Shown piece by piece: positions 21,690 to 30,842 of a DNA stretch of 64,000 nt. A program made the position numbers and the translations under genes. This DNA comes from Lachnospiraceae bacterium (GTDB taxonomy: Bacteria; Bacillota; Clostridia; Lachnospirales; Lachnospiraceae): the NCBI GenBank assembly GCA_017618195.1, contig JAFZUW010000004.1:20840-84839 (forward strand), written 5' to 3'. The notes beneath the pieces were generated by a model that had not been told where the DNA came from, did no database searches, and saw nothing but the letters and a program-made list of their open reading frames with translations. Every line of letters starts with the position of its first letter. The first letter of the stretch is position 1.

Positions 21690-22056
21690 TGTCTTCCTCC
21701 TCATCCGAACTGTGAAGGGAATCGATTAAGGCATTCATATGCATGCCGTATTCGAGTGATTCGTCGATGTGGAAACGAAGTTCGGGAGTATTGCGAAGGT
21801 TCAGTTCCTTGGCAAGCCCGGAGCGTAAAAAAGGCATCGCGCTCTTAAGTCCCTGAAGCGTCTGCTTCTTAACGGTTTCATCACCGAAAACGGTAATGAA
21901 AACCTTGGCGGATTTCAGATCCGGCGCAACCTCCACACCCGAAACGCTCGTCATGGGGGCAATGCGCGGATCCTTCACCTCAAGAAGAATCAGATTTCCG
22001 AGTACTCTTTGAACTTCCTGATTGATTCTTGTGTTTTTAATACTGTTCTTTTTCAA
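21682..22056 (-). CDS. rbfA: ribosome-binding factor A
   Basis: 124 residues with the single KH-like fold of RbfA: RINQEVQRVLGNLILLEVKD near the start, then VSGVEVAPDLKSAKVFITVFG and LRNTPELRFHIDESLEYG. It binds the 30S subunit during maturation. The start is TTG (22056) with AGG about six bases upstream; no ATG is available before the conserved region. It lies 16 bases after infB. The acidic tail DEEEDNE overlaps the start of the next gene. Confidence 0.95.
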   Translation of the reverse strand: MKKNSIKNTRINQEVQRVLGNLILLEVKDPRIAPMTSVSGVEVAPDLKSAKVFITVFGDETVKKQTLQGLKSAMPFLRSGLAKELNLRNTPELRFHIDESLEYGMHMNALIDSLHSSDEEEDNE

Positions 22057-22072
22057 AATACCTGCTTTCTAC

Positions 22073-25000
22073 CTACTTGCGAGGCACTTCCTGCATAACG
22101 TAAATCTCAACCTGGTCGCCCTCGGCAATCTCGTTGAATTTCTCGAACAAAATACCGCATTCGTAGCCGGCTGCAACTTCCTTCACGTCATCCTTCATAC
22201 GCTTCAGGGAAGCAATGTTGCCTTCAAAGATCTGCTTGCCGTCACGCGTGATCCTTGCCTTGCTGCCGCGCTGGATCTTACCGTCAAGAACGTAAGAACC
22301 TGCGATGGTTCCGACGTTGCTTGCTTTAAATAGCTGACGGATCTCGGCATGACCGGTAACCACCTCTTCGTAAATCGGATCAAGCATACCCTTCATGGCA
22401 AGCTCGATGTCATCGATCGCGTTATAAATGACGGAGTACAGACGGATATCGACATTCTCGCGCTCCGCGGTATCGGCTGCGGTCGTATCGGGCTTAACGT
22501 TAAAGCCGATGATGATCGCGTTAGACGCGCTTGCAAGGATAACGTCGCTTTCGTTAATGTTACCCGCTCCTCCGTGGATGCAGCGTACCGCAACTTCATC
22601 GTTACTGAGCTTCGTAAGAGACTGCTTAACGGCCTCAACGGAACCTGCCACGTCGGCCTTAACGATAATGTTGAGCTCCTTAACGTTGCCGGCTTTGATC
22701 TGATCGAACAGACCTTCAAGAGACAGTTTGGACTTGGTCTCCGCAATAAGCTGTTCCTTATGCTGCGCGATAAATGCTTCCGCGATTTCTCTTGCTTCCT
22801 TCTCGGTTCCGGTTACAACAAGCGTATCGCCTGCGTTCGGAACGCTGTTGAGACCGAGGATCTCAACCGGAGTCGAAGGCTTCGCTTCGGTAACCTTCTG
22901 GCCCTTATCGTTGATCATTGCGCGGATCTTACCGAATGAAGAACCGATTGCAACGTTCTCGCCGACATGAAGAGTACCCTTCTGAACGAGTACGGTCGCA
23001 ACGGGACCGCGGCCCTTGTCAAGCTTCGCCTCGATAACGATACCTCTTGCCTTACGGTTCGGGTTCGCACGAAGCTCCTGAACCTCAGCGGTAAGAAGAA
23101 TCATCTCAAGCAACTGCTCGATACCCATACCGGTCTTCGCGGATACGGGAACCGTTACAACATCGCCGCCCCAGCTCTCGGAAACGAGGCCCTGATCGGA
23201 CAGTTCCGAAAGAACACGGTCAGGGTTGGCGCCTTCTTTATCCATTTTGTTGATTGCAACGACGATCGGCACATTTGCCGCCTTCGCATGGTTAATTGCC
23301 TCTATGGTCTGCGGCATAACGCCATCGTCCGCCGCAACAACCAGAACCGCGATATCCGTAGCCATGGCGCCGCGCATACGCATTGCGGTAAATGCCTCGT
23401 GGCCGGGTGTATCGAGGAACGTGATCAGCTCGCCGTTGATCTCAATCTGATAAGCACCGATGTGCTGTGTAATACCGCCTGCCTCGCGGGCCGTTACGTT
23501 TGTGGAACGGATCTTATCGAGGATGGACGTTTTACCGTGGTCAACGTGACCCATTACGCAGACAACCGGAGGACGTTTCACGAGCGTATCCTCATTGTCT
23601 TCGGTATCGCGCATGAGTTCTTCCACCATGTCGATTACCTGCTCCTTCTCAACGATGCAGTTGTAATCCATCGCGAGAAGCTCGGCCTCCTCAAACGGAA
23701 GCTCGGTGTTGACATTGCAGATCTTACCGGAAAGGAACAGCTTCTTAACGATTGCGGCAGCATTCTGCTTCATCTTGTCGGCTAGTTCCTTGATCGTGAT
23801 CACTTCAGGGATCACGATGGTCTTTACTTCATCCGGATCTTCCTGCTTAACCGGGATCGGCTCGGGCTTAATGAAAGCGCCTCTTCCGTCCTTCTTGACC
23901 TGCTTGCCCTTCTTACCGACAGTTTCCATGTCCTTATCGAAGTTACGGCTCTTGTTGCGGTCACGGTTCTTGTTATTGTATGCATCTGCACGATGCTCTT
24001 TGTTGATGTCCTTTGCGAAATCGGACTTGATGTTTCCAGCATCCCTGCGGCTGTCGGTCTTGCGGGCAAATGTGCGCTTCGTATCGCTGTCCTTGTCCTT
24101 ATCGAAAGCTCCCTTATCGAATGAGCCCTTCGAGAAGTTGTCGCGGCCCATGCCCTGTCCCTGACCGGGTCTGCGGTTAAATCCGCCCTGTCCCTGTCCG
24201 TCACGGGGAGTACGGTTAAAGCTGCCCTGTCCCTGTCCGTCACGGGGAGTACGGTTAAAGCTGCCCTGTCCCTGTCCGTCTCTGGGAGTACGGTTGTAGC
24301 CGCCCTGTCCCTGTCCGTCACGGGGAGTACGGTTGTAGCCGCCCTGACCCTGTCCGTCACGAGGCGTGCGGTTGTAGCCGCCCTGTCCCTGTCCGTCACG
24401 AGGCGTGCGGTTATAGCCGCCCTGTCCCTGTCCGTCACGAGGCGTGCGGTTATAGCCGCCCTGTCCCTGTCCGTCGCGAGGTGCGCGGGTATTGCCCTGC
24501 TGGTCGTCTCTTCTTACCGGTCTTCCTTCCGCAGGCTTAACGGGAGCCTTTGCTGCGGGCTTCTCAGTAACTTCGGTCTTTTCGGGAGCGGTTCTCGTTA
24601 CCGGTGCTTCCGTAACCTCGGTTTCCGCGGGAACGATAGCCTTTGGAGCGGTTTCCGCGGGCTTTTCTTCCTTCACTTCGGCTGCAGCAGGCTTCTCGGC
24701 TTCCTTCTTTTCGGCTTTTACGGGAGCCTCTTCCTTCGGATTCTCGGCAGGCTTATCCTTTTTCGCCGCAAGACGGACCAAACGTCCGTCCTTCGTATAC
24801 GAATAAACCGCCGTCGTGATGTTTCCGCTCTCGTCCTTCTCGGGCTTAATGCGGAATCCGTTTTTATCAAGCATCAGCTTCTTCAGATTGCCCTGCTCGT
24901 CAAAAACGGGGCCTGTGATCGGAAGCGGGTTGCCTTCGGAATCTTTCGTGCGGACAGGCGTTCCGTCCTGATAGAACAGCTTGCCGCCCTTTGCATTTTC

Positions 25001-25186
25001 CGGCTTCGCTTCCTGGTGTTTAATCTTACGCTTTCCGAAGAAACTTTCCGCAATTGCGATTGCTTCATCGTCGACAAGGCTCGTTACGCTCTTTGCGTCA
25101 ACGCCCTTCTCGCGAAGATAAGACATAAGGTCATTATTCTTTACGCCAAGCTCTCTGGCCAGCTCATTGACCTTGATTTTCGACAT
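22073..25186 (-). CDS. infB: translation initiation factor IF-2
   Basis: 1037 residues. An N-terminal IF2 helix bundle ([19 protein letters not shown]), then a low-complexity Lys/Glu/Ala/Pro region, then eight 13-residue GQGQG-NRTPRD repeats (about residues 230-335), a second IF2-N-like segment ([20 protein letters not shown]), the GTPase domain ([21 protein letters not shown]), and beta-barrel and C-terminal fMet-tRNA binding domains. GGAGG lies eight bases before the ATG at 25186; the longer frame to 25204 lacks a site. The start overlaps the L7Ae-like gene by 23 bp. The repeat region is unusual in sequence though IF-2 linkers are known to vary. Confidence 0.98.
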   Translation of the reverse strand: MSKIKVNELARELGVKNNDLMSYLREKGVDAKSVTSLVDDEAIAIAESFFGKRKIKHQEAKPENAKGGKLFYQDGTPVRTKDSEGNPLPITGPVFDEQGNLKKLMLDKNGFRIKPEKDESGNITTAVYSYTKDGRLVRLAAKKDKPAENPKEEAPVKAEKKEAEKPAAAEVKEEKPAETAPKAIVPAETEVTEAPVTRTAPEKTEVTEKPAAKAPVKPAEGRPVRRDDQQGNTRAPRDGQGQGGYNRTPRDGQGQGGYNRTPRDGQGQGGYNRTPRDGQGQGGYNRTPRDGQGQGGYNRTPRDGQGQGSFNRTPRDGQGQGSFNRTPRDGQGQGGFNRRPGQGQGMGRDNFSKGSFDKGAFDKDKDSDTKRTFARKTDSRRDAGNIKSDFAKDINKEHRADAYNNKNRDRNKSRNFDKDMETVGKKGKQVKKDGRGAFIKPEPIPVKQEDPDEVKTIVIPEVITIKELADKMKQNAAAIVKKLFLSGKICNVNTELPFEEAELLAMDYNCIVEKEQVIDMVEELMRDTEDNEDTLVKRPPVVCVMGHVDHGKTSILDKIRSTNVTAREAGGITQHIGAYQIEINGELITFLDTPGHEAFTAMRMRGAMATDIAVLVVAADDGVMPQTIEAINHAKAANVPIVVAINKMDKEGANPDRVLSELSDQGLVSESWGGDVVTVPVSAKTGMGIEQLLEMILLTAEVQELRANPNRKARGIVIEAKLDKGRGPVATVLVQKGTLHVGENVAIGSSFGKIRAMINDKGQKVTEAKPSTPVEILGLNSVPNAGDTLVVTGTEKEAREIAEAFIAQHKEQLIAETKSKLSLEGLFDQIKAGNVKELNIIVKADVAGSVEAVKQSLTKLSNDEVAVRCIHGGAGNINESDVILASASNAIIIGFNVKPDTTAADTAERENVDIRLYSVIYNAIDDIELAMKGMLDPIYEEVVTGHAEIRQLFKASNVGTIAGSYVLDGKIQRGSKARITRDGKQIFEGNIASLKRMKDDVKEVAAGYECGILFEKFNEIAEGDQVEIYVMQEVPRK
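24185..24496 (-). repeat. eight in-frame 39-bp tandem repeats in infB
   Basis: The 39-base unit (plus strand begins gccctgtccctgtccgtc) recurs eight times at exact 39-base spacing, coding for DGQGQG(G/S)(Y/F)NRTPR. Third-position differences (acggggagt versus acgaggcgt) group neighbouring copies, which indicates expansion by slippage or unequal exchange. The unit length is a multiple of three, so copy number can change without frameshift. Confidence 0.97.
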
Positions 25187-25499
25187 TCGGTATACCTCCA
25201 ACATGAATTAAATTAACGATTTTATCTGCTATCCCCTGATCCGTGACGCATACGACGGCGCGGAACTCACATCCGATTGCACGCCCGAGCGATTCCTTCG
25301 TTCCGTAGAACTCCGCAGGAACCTTATAATAGGCACATGCATCCGTCATGTTCTTGCGCGAGTTCTTCGCGGCATCGCCCGCTATGATCACAAGACAGGC
25401 TTTTCCCCTGCGTACGGCATCTTCCGCCTGAAATTCTCCGGAACAGATTTTTCCGGCCTTTCTGGCAATGCCGAGCATATTCAACACGCGGTCAGTCAT
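25164..25499 (-). CDS. L7Ae/L30e-family RNA-binding protein (YlxQ-like)
   Basis: 111 residues with the L7Ae fold pattern: [42 protein letters not shown]. Such proteins bind kink-turn RNA; the YlxQ role in bacteria is not well settled. GGAG lies before the ATG at 25499, which overlaps the RnpM/YlxR stop by 8 bp, and the 3' end overlaps infB by 23 bp. The nusA-ylxR-ylxQ-infB order is standard in Firmicutes. Confidence 0.9.
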   Translation of the reverse strand: MTDRVLNMLGIARKAGKICSGEFQAEDAVRRGKACLVIIAGDAAKNSRKNMTDACAYYKVPAEFYGTKESLGRAIGCEFRAVVCVTDQGIADKIVNLIHVGGIPNVENQGQ

Positions 25500-25764
25500 T
25501 GCTGATCATCTCCTTTTCGAGAGCTTCGTAAAGCTCCGCGGAAAATGTGATGTCAAGCGAACGTTCCACCGCATGACTTTTCTTCGCCTTCAAAAAGCAC
25601 TCGATACTGTCGCACAGATATGCGCCGCGTCCGTTCTTCTTGCCGGTCCGGTCGATCTCGACCGTATCCTCGGGAGTGCGGATCACACGGATGAGTTCTT
25701 TCTTCGGTTTGATCTCACCGCATCCGGTACATTTGCGGAGCGGTATCTTTTTGGTCTTCGGCAT
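25492..25764 (-). CDS. rnpM: YlxR family protein (DUF448; RNase P modulator RnpM)
   Basis: 90 residues with the family signature PLRKCTGCGEIKPKKELIRV and the GRGAYLC motif. YlxR/RnpM from B. subtilis has been reported to bind RNase P RNA; earlier it was simply a nucleic-acid-binding DUF448 protein. It is six bases downstream of nusA and overlaps the L7Ae gene, so it is part of the rimP-nusA-infB transcript. Confidence 0.92.
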   Translation of the reverse strand: MPKTKKIPLRKCTGCGEIKPKKELIRVIRTPEDTVEIDRTGKKNGRGAYLCDSIECFLKAKKSHAVERSLDITFSAELYEALEKEMISND

Positions 25765-25770
25765 GGCTAC

Positions 25771-26826
25771 CTACCCTTCTACCTGAGACTCTCCCTTGAT
25801 GTCGATCTTGTATCCGGTAAGACGGGCTGCAAGTCTTGCATTCTGTCCGCCGGTACCGATTGCAAGGCAGAGCTGGTGATCCGGTACGACTACTCTTGCG
25901 CTGTGCTCGTCCTCGTTTACGTCAACATAAACGACTTTGGCGGGCGAAAGCGCGTTCTTGATAAGGATCTCCGGGTTATCGCTCCAGTTGATGATATCAA
26001 TCTTCTCACCGCGAAGTTCGTCAACAACCGCGTTTACACGGGCGCTGTTAACGCCTACGCATGCGCCGACGGGATCTACGTTCGGATGATGCGAGTAAAC
26101 GGCCATCTTCGTTCTCTGGCCGGCCTCACGGCTGATGCTCTTGATCTCAACGGTTCCGTCCGCGACTTCGGCAACCTCGTTCTCGAAAAGTCTCTTAACA
26201 AGGTCCGGATGGGTACGGGATACGGTGATCTTCGGTCCCTTAGGGGTTTCCTTAACTTCGAGAACGTAAACCTTTACGCGCTCGTTAAGACGGAAGGTCT
26301 CGCCGCGGATCTGCTCGGACTCGATCAGAAGAGCGTCCATCTTGCCGAGGTTCAGGGTGATCGTCTTCTCGCTGATACGCTGAACGATACCGGTAACAAC
26401 CTCATGCTCCTTGCCTGCATACTTCTCGTAAAGCTGCTTGCGCTCTTCCTCGCGGATCTTCTGAACGATTGCCTGCTTTGCCCGGCTTGCAACAATACGT
26501 CCGAAATCATGCGGGATCACTTCCTGATAAGCAACGTCGCCGATAGCGAGCTTCTTATGCGGGAAACGTGCGGCTGCCTCTTCGGGAGTGATCTGAATGG
26601 AGGGATCTTCTACCTCCTCCGTAACCTCATATCCCGAAAGAACCTTTACATCACCACTCTCGGGATTGATCGTAACCGTAACATAGTCGTTCTTCTTGTA
26701 CTCGTTCTTTACGGCTGCAACGAGTGCCGTTTCAATTGCTTCCAAAAGCACTTCCTTCGGAATGTCTTTCTCCTTTTCAATCGTATTCAGTGCCTCAATC
26801 AGCATGTTCTTGTTTTCTTTTTCCAT
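25771..26826 (-). CDS. nusA: transcription termination/antitermination factor NusA
   Basis: 351 residues, the short Firmicute form without C-terminal acidic repeats. Seen: the N-terminal RNA-polymerase-binding domain (LIEALNTIEKEKDIPKEVLLEAIETAL), an S1 domain (GIVQRISEKTITLNLGKMDALL) and two KH domains (DPVGACVGVNSARVNAVV and LAIGTGGQNARLAARLTG). AGAGGA lies before the ATG. It sits 24 bases after rimP. Confidence 0.98.
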   Translation of the reverse strand: MEKENKNMLIEALNTIEKEKDIPKEVLLEAIETALVAAVKNEYKKNDYVTVTINPESGDVKVLSGYEVTEEVEDPSIQITPEEAAARFPHKKLAIGDVAYQEVIPHDFGRIVASRAKQAIVQKIREEERKQLYEKYAGKEHEVVTGIVQRISEKTITLNLGKMDALLIESEQIRGETFRLNERVKVYVLEVKETPKGPKITVSRTHPDLVKRLFENEVAEVADGTVEIKSISREAGQRTKMAVYSHHPNVDPVGACVGVNSARVNAVVDELRGEKIDIINWSDNPEILIKNALSPAKVVYVDVNEDEHSARVVVPDHQLCLAIGTGGQNARLAARLTGYKIDIKGESQVEG

Positions 26827-26850
26827 GGTGTCCTCTTTTCTGTAATATTT

Positions 26851-27324
26851 TTATTCGGTTTCCCATACAAATGCCTGACGGATCATCGAGAGGTTCTTTC
26901 TCTCAATGACGAGATCCGTTCCGTCTTCACATACCGTGATCGTGTCGCGGTCATACGCCTTCAGGTCCGCGGTCATTTCCTTACGTCCGTTAACCGCCTT
27001 AAAGAATTTCATCTCCACCGGCTTGCCGATGTTCCGTTCGAAATCCTTTTCCTTTTTAAGCGGTCTCGTGAGACCCGGTGAGCTGACTTCGAGGATATAT
27101 GCTTCCGCAATGAAGTCTGCCTCGTCAAGCCTGTCGCTCAAAGCCCTGCTTACCTTTTCGCAGTCGTCAATCGTAATGCCGCCCGGTTTATCGATATATA
27201 CGCGAAGATACCAGTCGCCCGCTTCCTTCTCATAATCGATATCGACAAGCTCGAATTGACATTCCGAAAGGATCGGCTCCAAAAGCTCGGCCGTCCTGCT
27301 TTCGTATGTTTCCTTCTTGGCCAT
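26851..27324 (-). CDS. rimP: ribosome maturation factor RimP
   Basis: 157 residues with two domains; PILSECQFELVDIDYEKEAGDWYLRVYID and the conserved YILEVSSPGLTRPLK are visible. It assists 30S assembly. GGAGGAAGG precedes the ATG. First gene of the rimP-nusA-rnpM-L7Ae-infB-rbfA-nrnA-truB-ribF cluster, with a promoter 100 bases upstream and a strong palindrome in the leader. Confidence 0.96.
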   Translation of the reverse strand: MAKKETYESRTAELLEPILSECQFELVDIDYEKEAGDWYLRVYIDKPGGITIDDCEKVSRALSDRLDEADFIAEAYILEVSSPGLTRPLKKEKDFERNIGKPVEMKFFKAVNGRKEMTADLKAYDRDTITVCEDGTDLVIERKNLSMIRQAFVWETE

Positions 27325-27365
27325 ACTTAATCCTTCCTCCGTGCTTATTCCGTAAAAGCAAACGG

Positions 27366-27393
27366 AAAGGAGTTCCGAATTCGGAACTCCTTT
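27366..27393 (-). promoter_or_regulatory. 28-nt perfect palindrome in the rimP leader
   Basis: AAAGGAGTTCCG-AATT-CGGAACTCCTTT starts about 20 bases after the predicted transcription start of rimP. As RNA it makes a 12-bp stem. The minus-strand flank TTTCCGTTTGCTTTT is only partly U-rich, so it could be a weak terminator or attenuator, or a DNA operator for a dimeric regulator. It also is the first strong stem after the his operon and may end that transcript. Confidence 0.6.
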
Positions 27394-27420
27394 TACAATA
27401 CCACCTTAGTTACAAAACAT

Positions 27421-27448
27421 ATTATAACGCATATTTCGGAAAATGCAA
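27421..27448 (-). promoter_or_regulatory. promoter of the rimP-nusA-infB cluster
   Basis: Minus strand TTGCAT, 16-bp spacer, TATAAT. It begins nine bases beyond the stop of the small membrane protein gene and 97 bases before rimP. Confidence 0.82.
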
Positions 27449-27456
27449 GAAAAATT

Positions 27457-27615
27457 TTACGCAGAAGCAGTCTGCTCCTTCTCCGCATTCTCCTGTTCTT
27501 TCAAACGGTTCTTACGCTTGCGGAGCTTGATGCCGCAGAAGATTCCGACTCCTCCGCAGGCAACCAGTGCAAGATATGTCAAAACGCTCTTTCCGAGCTC
27601 AGCCAAAAAATCCAT
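27457..27615 (-). CDS. small single-span membrane protein (52 residues)
   Basis: Not recognised as a named family. The frame encodes a short acidic N-terminus (MDFLAELGKS), one hydrophobic helix (VLTYLALVACGGVGIFCGI), then a very basic stretch KLRKRKNR and an acidic-polar tail. The charge pattern predicts an N-out, C-in single-pass protein. GGAGG five bases before the ATG supports real translation. It lies 37 bases after hisIE and before the rimP promoter, so it is probably the last gene of the his transcript. Confidence 0.75.
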   Translation of the reverse strand: MDFLAELGKSVLTYLALVACGGVGIFCGIKLRKRKNRLKEQENAEKEQTASA

Positions 27616-27652
27616 GATATCCTCCTAAGCCTTACCGGCCGCATCCATATTA

Positions 27653-28930
27653 TCAGGATTTTCTGCGGTTGGCAAGTTCTTTTACAACATCGTTCCAGTC
27701 AAGTCCGCACTCAACCATCAATACCATCAGATGGTAGAGATAGTCGGCGATCTCGTACTTCAGCTCTTCCGCGTCCGGATTCTTTGCTGCGATCGTGATC
27801 TCGGTCGCCTCCTCGCCGCACTTCTTTAATATCTTATCGATTCCCTTTTCGAACAGATAATTCGTATAGGAGCCTTCCTTCGGATTGTTCTTCCGATCGA
27901 GAATGATCTCGTAATCCTCATTGAGAACGTTGAGCGGATTGTAGCCGGCGTATTCCTTTTTGCAAAGTTCCGTAAAGAAGCAGGTACGGTTGCCGGTATG
28001 GCACGCGGCGCCGAGCTGGTGAACCTTTGCAAGGATCGTATCCTTGTCGCAGTCGATCCGCAGTTCCTTTAAGAACTGGTAATGGCCGCTCGTCTCACCC
28101 TTCACCCACAGTTCGTTCCGGCTTCTTGAGAAATACGTCATTCTTCCGGTATTGACCGTGTTCTCGTAAGCTTCCTCGTTCATGTAAGCAACCATCAGAA
28201 CTTCCGAGGTCTTATAATCCTGAACGACAACCGGAACTAGTCCGTCCGGTCCCTTCTTGAATTCGGAGAACGGAATCGAACTGATCATGCACTTCGTATC
28301 GATGCCGAAATCAAGCATCGCCTTCTTAACGCGGTTGATGTTCTTTCCGACATAGTAATTTGTAAGAAGCGCCGAAACATTGTCCATCGAAAGGATCGAC
28401 TCGATATCGTTTCTTACAAGGCTGTCGCGGATCATTACCGGAAGCGGGCTTTCCGCAACATGCTTTTTGATCTTATCGGGAACGACGTGCTTAAACACGA
28501 AGCCCGCAATGCCGATTTCCTTTAAGGAGTTCAACAGATCGGTATCCTCATACTCCCCGCGTGACGTATCGGGGTCGGTATTGAATTCGATGAAAATACA
28601 CTTCTTTCCGAAACGGTCGATTGCTTTGACGATCTCTTCCTTCGGAAAATCGGTTCCGTATTGAACGACTACCGCTTCCGCGCCGGTATAAAGCGCCTTC
28701 TTAACGTCTTCGAAACGCTTTACGACGCAGCCGATCATAAGCGGAATATCCGTTTCCTTCATGATCTCGCGGACCGTTTCCAAAAAGGCGGTCTGTTCGT
28801 GCTCTCCGGAATCGTAGTTATAAACATAGAGTCCGTCCGCACCGTTCTGCTCGTAGGATTTGGCTTTCTCGATCACATTGGAACGGTACTCGGTTTCGGC
28901 ATTGATATAGGCATAAATGCTCTTCTTCAT
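27653..28930 (-). CDS. hisIE: phosphoribosyl-AMP cyclohydrolase/phosphoribosyl-ATP pyrophosphohydrolase with N-terminal HisF-like barrel
   Basis: 425 residues in three parts. Residues 1-210 form a HisA/HisF-like beta-alpha barrel ([27 protein letters not shown]), but the two catalytic Asp positions of that family appear as Asn10 and Asn117, so it is probably inactive as cyclase or isomerase. Residues about 220-320 are HisI ([22 protein letters not shown], zinc-ligand Cys in DCDKD and [13 protein letters not shown]). Residues about 335-425 are HisE ([28 protein letters not shown]). It therefore does the second and third steps of histidine synthesis. It is two bases after hisB. Confidence 0.95.
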   Translation of the reverse strand: MKKSIYAYINAETEYRSNVIEKAKSYEQNGADGLYVYNYDSGEHEQTAFLETVREIMKETDIPLMIGCVVKRFEDVKKALYTGAEAVVVQYGTDFPKEEIVKAIDRFGKKCIFIEFNTDPDTSRGEYEDTDLLNSLKEIGIAGFVFKHVVPDKIKKHVAESPLPVMIRDSLVRNDIESILSMDNVSALLTNYYVGKNINRVKKAMLDFGIDTKCMISSIPFSEFKKGPDGLVPVVVQDYKTSEVLMVAYMNEEAYENTVNTGRMTYFSRSRNELWVKGETSGHYQFLKELRIDCDKDTILAKVHQLGAACHTGNRTCFFTELCKKEYAGYNPLNVLNEDYEIILDRKNNPKEGSYTNYLFEKGIDKILKKCGEEATEITIAAKNPDAEELKYEIADYLYHLMVLMVECGLDWNDVVKELANRRKS

Positions 28931-28932
28931 GC

Positions 28933-29520
28933 TTAAATGGTTCCTTTCGTGGAAAGTACGCCCTCAAGGCGGGAGTCGTATTTGGTCGCCATATCAAGGG
29001 CTTTGGCAAATGCCTTGAACATCGCCTCCAAAATGTGATGGTTGTTCTCGCCGGCAAGCATTTTGATGTGCAGGTTCATTCCCGCGGAATAAGAAACCGC
29101 ATAGAAGAATTCCTTCGCAAGCTCGGCATCCATCTCGCCGACGCGGTCAACCGTCGTCGTTACGTCATAGCAGAAATAAGGTCTCCCGGAAAGGTCGAGC
29201 GCGCAAAGCATAAGCGTTTCATCCATCGGAAGGATAAAGCTTCCGTAACGGGTGATGCCGGCCTTGTCGCCGAGCGCCTCTTTGATGGCCTGACCGAGCA
29301 CGATCCCGACATCCTCAACCGTGTGATGCGAGTCCACCTGAAGATCTCCGACGGCTTTCAGATCCATATCGAAAAATCCGTGTTTCGCAAAACCGCAAAG
29401 CATGTGGTCGAAAAATCCGATGCCGGTTTCGATATTGAACTTACCGGTTCCGTCCAGATTCAGGGTACAGGTAATCTTCGTTTCTTTGGTTTCGCGGTTA
29501 ATTGTTGCCGTTCTAGCCAT
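28933..29520 (-). CDS. hisB: imidazoleglycerol-phosphate dehydratase HisB
   Basis: 195 residues, single-domain HisB. Seen: [16 protein letters not shown], the metal-binding [14 protein letters not shown] and a second HH motif in [19 protein letters not shown]. Catalyses dehydration of imidazole glycerol phosphate. AGGAGG precedes the ATG. Two bases separate it from both hisD upstream and hisIE downstream. Confidence 0.98.
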   Translation of the reverse strand: MARTATINRETKETKITCTLNLDGTGKFNIETGIGFFDHMLCGFAKHGFFDMDLKAVGDLQVDSHHTVEDVGIVLGQAIKEALGDKAGITRYGSFILPMDETLMLCALDLSGRPYFCYDVTTTVDRVGEMDAELAKEFFYAVSYSAGMNLHIKMLAGENNHHILEAMFKAFAKALDMATKYDSRLEGVLSTKGTI

Positions 29521-29522
29521 GA

Positions 29523-30818
29523 TCAGTCCTCCTTTTCAAACCGTACTGCAATCGAATTGGCATGTGCCGTAAGTCCTTCGGCTTCGGCAAATGCGGTGAT
29601 TTCCTTATATACGGGCTGCAGTGCCTCTCTCGAATACGAGATCACGCTGCTCTTTTTCACAAAGTCGTCCACATTTAACGGGGAGAAGAAACGGGCGGTT
29701 CCGTTGGTCGGAAGAATGTGATCCGGTCCGGCGAAATAATCGCCGAGCGGCTCGCTTGAGTACTCTCCGAGGAAAATCGCTCCCGCGTTCTTAATGTAGG
29801 TCATCGTATCGAAAGGATTCTTCGTAAGAATCTCAAGGTGCTCGGATGCGATGTCATTGGCCGTATCGATTGCCTGCTTCATCGAGTCGGCAACGAAGAT
29901 ATAGCCGTAGTTTTCAAGCGATTTCTCGATAACGGCCTGTCTCGAAAGCTTCTTCGTGAAGTTGTCAACCTCAACGGAAACCTTCTCGGCAAGCTCCCTG
30001 CTCGTCGTAACGAGGATTGCGCTTGCAAGCTCGTCATGCTCGGCCTGGCTCAACAGATCGGCAGCCACATAGCGGGGATTGGCGGTTTCATCGGCAAGAA
30101 TCAGGATCTCGCTCGGTCCCGCGATCGAATCGATTCCGACCGCACCGTATACGGCCTTCTTGGCAAGCGCCACATAGATGTTTCCGGGACCAACGATCTT
30201 GTCTACCTTCGGAATGCTTTCGGTACCGTAAGCAAGCGCCGCAATTGCCTGGGCTCCGCCCACCTTAAGGATACGGTCAACGCCGGCTTCAACAGCCGCA
30301 ACAACCGAAGTCGGATTGAGTCCGCCGCTCTTCTGCGGAGGCGTTACCATAATGATTTCGTTAACGCCCGCAACCTTGGCCGGGATCACGTTCATCAATA
30401 CGCTCGAGGAAAGAACGGCTTTTCCGCCCGGAACGTATACGCCGACCTTGGCGATCGGAAGGATGCGCTGTCCGAGGAATATGCCGTCCTTCGTCTCGAA
30501 CCAGCTCGCTCTCTTCTGGAGCATGTGATAATCACGGATGTTTTTGATCGCATCGCGGATAACCTTAAGCAGTTCCGGATCGATTTCCTTATAAGCCTGC
30601 TCAATCTCCGCTTTCGTTACTTCGATATTGTCCTTATTGATCTCTATACCGTCAAAGCGGGCGGTATATTCAAATACGGCACGGTCGCCGTCTGCGCGGA
30701 CGTTTTTAATGATCTCGGCAACCGCATCTTCCTGCTTGCGGAACGATTCGGTGCTTCTTTTTGCGAGAATGTCCTGCAGTTCGCGTTTGGATTGCTCCGT
30801 TAAAGTTACTATTCTCAT
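29523..30818 (-). CDS. hisD: histidinol dehydrogenase HisD
   Basis: 431 residues; oxidises L-histidinol to L-histidine with NAD and zinc. Seen: YVPGGKAVLSSSVLMNVIPA, GTESIPKVDKIVGPGN, GIDSIAGPSEILILAD, LSQAEHDELASAILVT (zinc/catalytic Gln-x-x-His region) and the C-terminal GPDHILPTNGTARF. GAAAGGA precedes the ATG. Second gene of the his operon. Confidence 0.98.
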   Translation of the reverse strand: MRIVTLTEQSKRELQDILAKRSTESFRKQEDAVAEIIKNVRADGDRAVFEYTARFDGIEINKDNIEVTKAEIEQAYKEIDPELLKVIRDAIKNIRDYHMLQKRASWFETKDGIFLGQRILPIAKVGVYVPGGKAVLSSSVLMNVIPAKVAGVNEIIMVTPPQKSGGLNPTSVVAAVEAGVDRILKVGGAQAIAALAYGTESIPKVDKIVGPGNIYVALAKKAVYGAVGIDSIAGPSEILILADETANPRYVAADLLSQAEHDELASAILVTTSRELAEKVSVEVDNFTKKLSRQAVIEKSLENYGYIFVADSMKQAIDTANDIASEHLEILTKNPFDTMTYIKNAGAIFLGEYSSEPLGDYFAGPDHILPTNGTARFFSPLNVDDFVKKSSVISYSREALQPVYKEITAFAEAEGLTAHANSIAVRFEKED

Positions 30819-30842
30819 TGTATTTTCCTTTCGAAAGACCGT

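Noticed and set aside
24185-24496. Regular repeats considered as a CRISPR array
   Set aside because: The units abut at 39 bases without unique spacers and are in frame within infB, so they are protein-coding tandem repeats.
25468-27081. A 537-codon plus-strand frame opposite nusA, ylxR and the L7Ae gene
   Set aside because: It spans three real genes on the other strand and their junctions; it is a shadow.
27366-27420. AAGGTGGTA followed by a hairpin, considered as a T-box riboswitch
   Set aside because: The promoter lies directly before it, so there is no room for the specifier stem, and the antiterminator core (UGGNACCGCG) is not complete.
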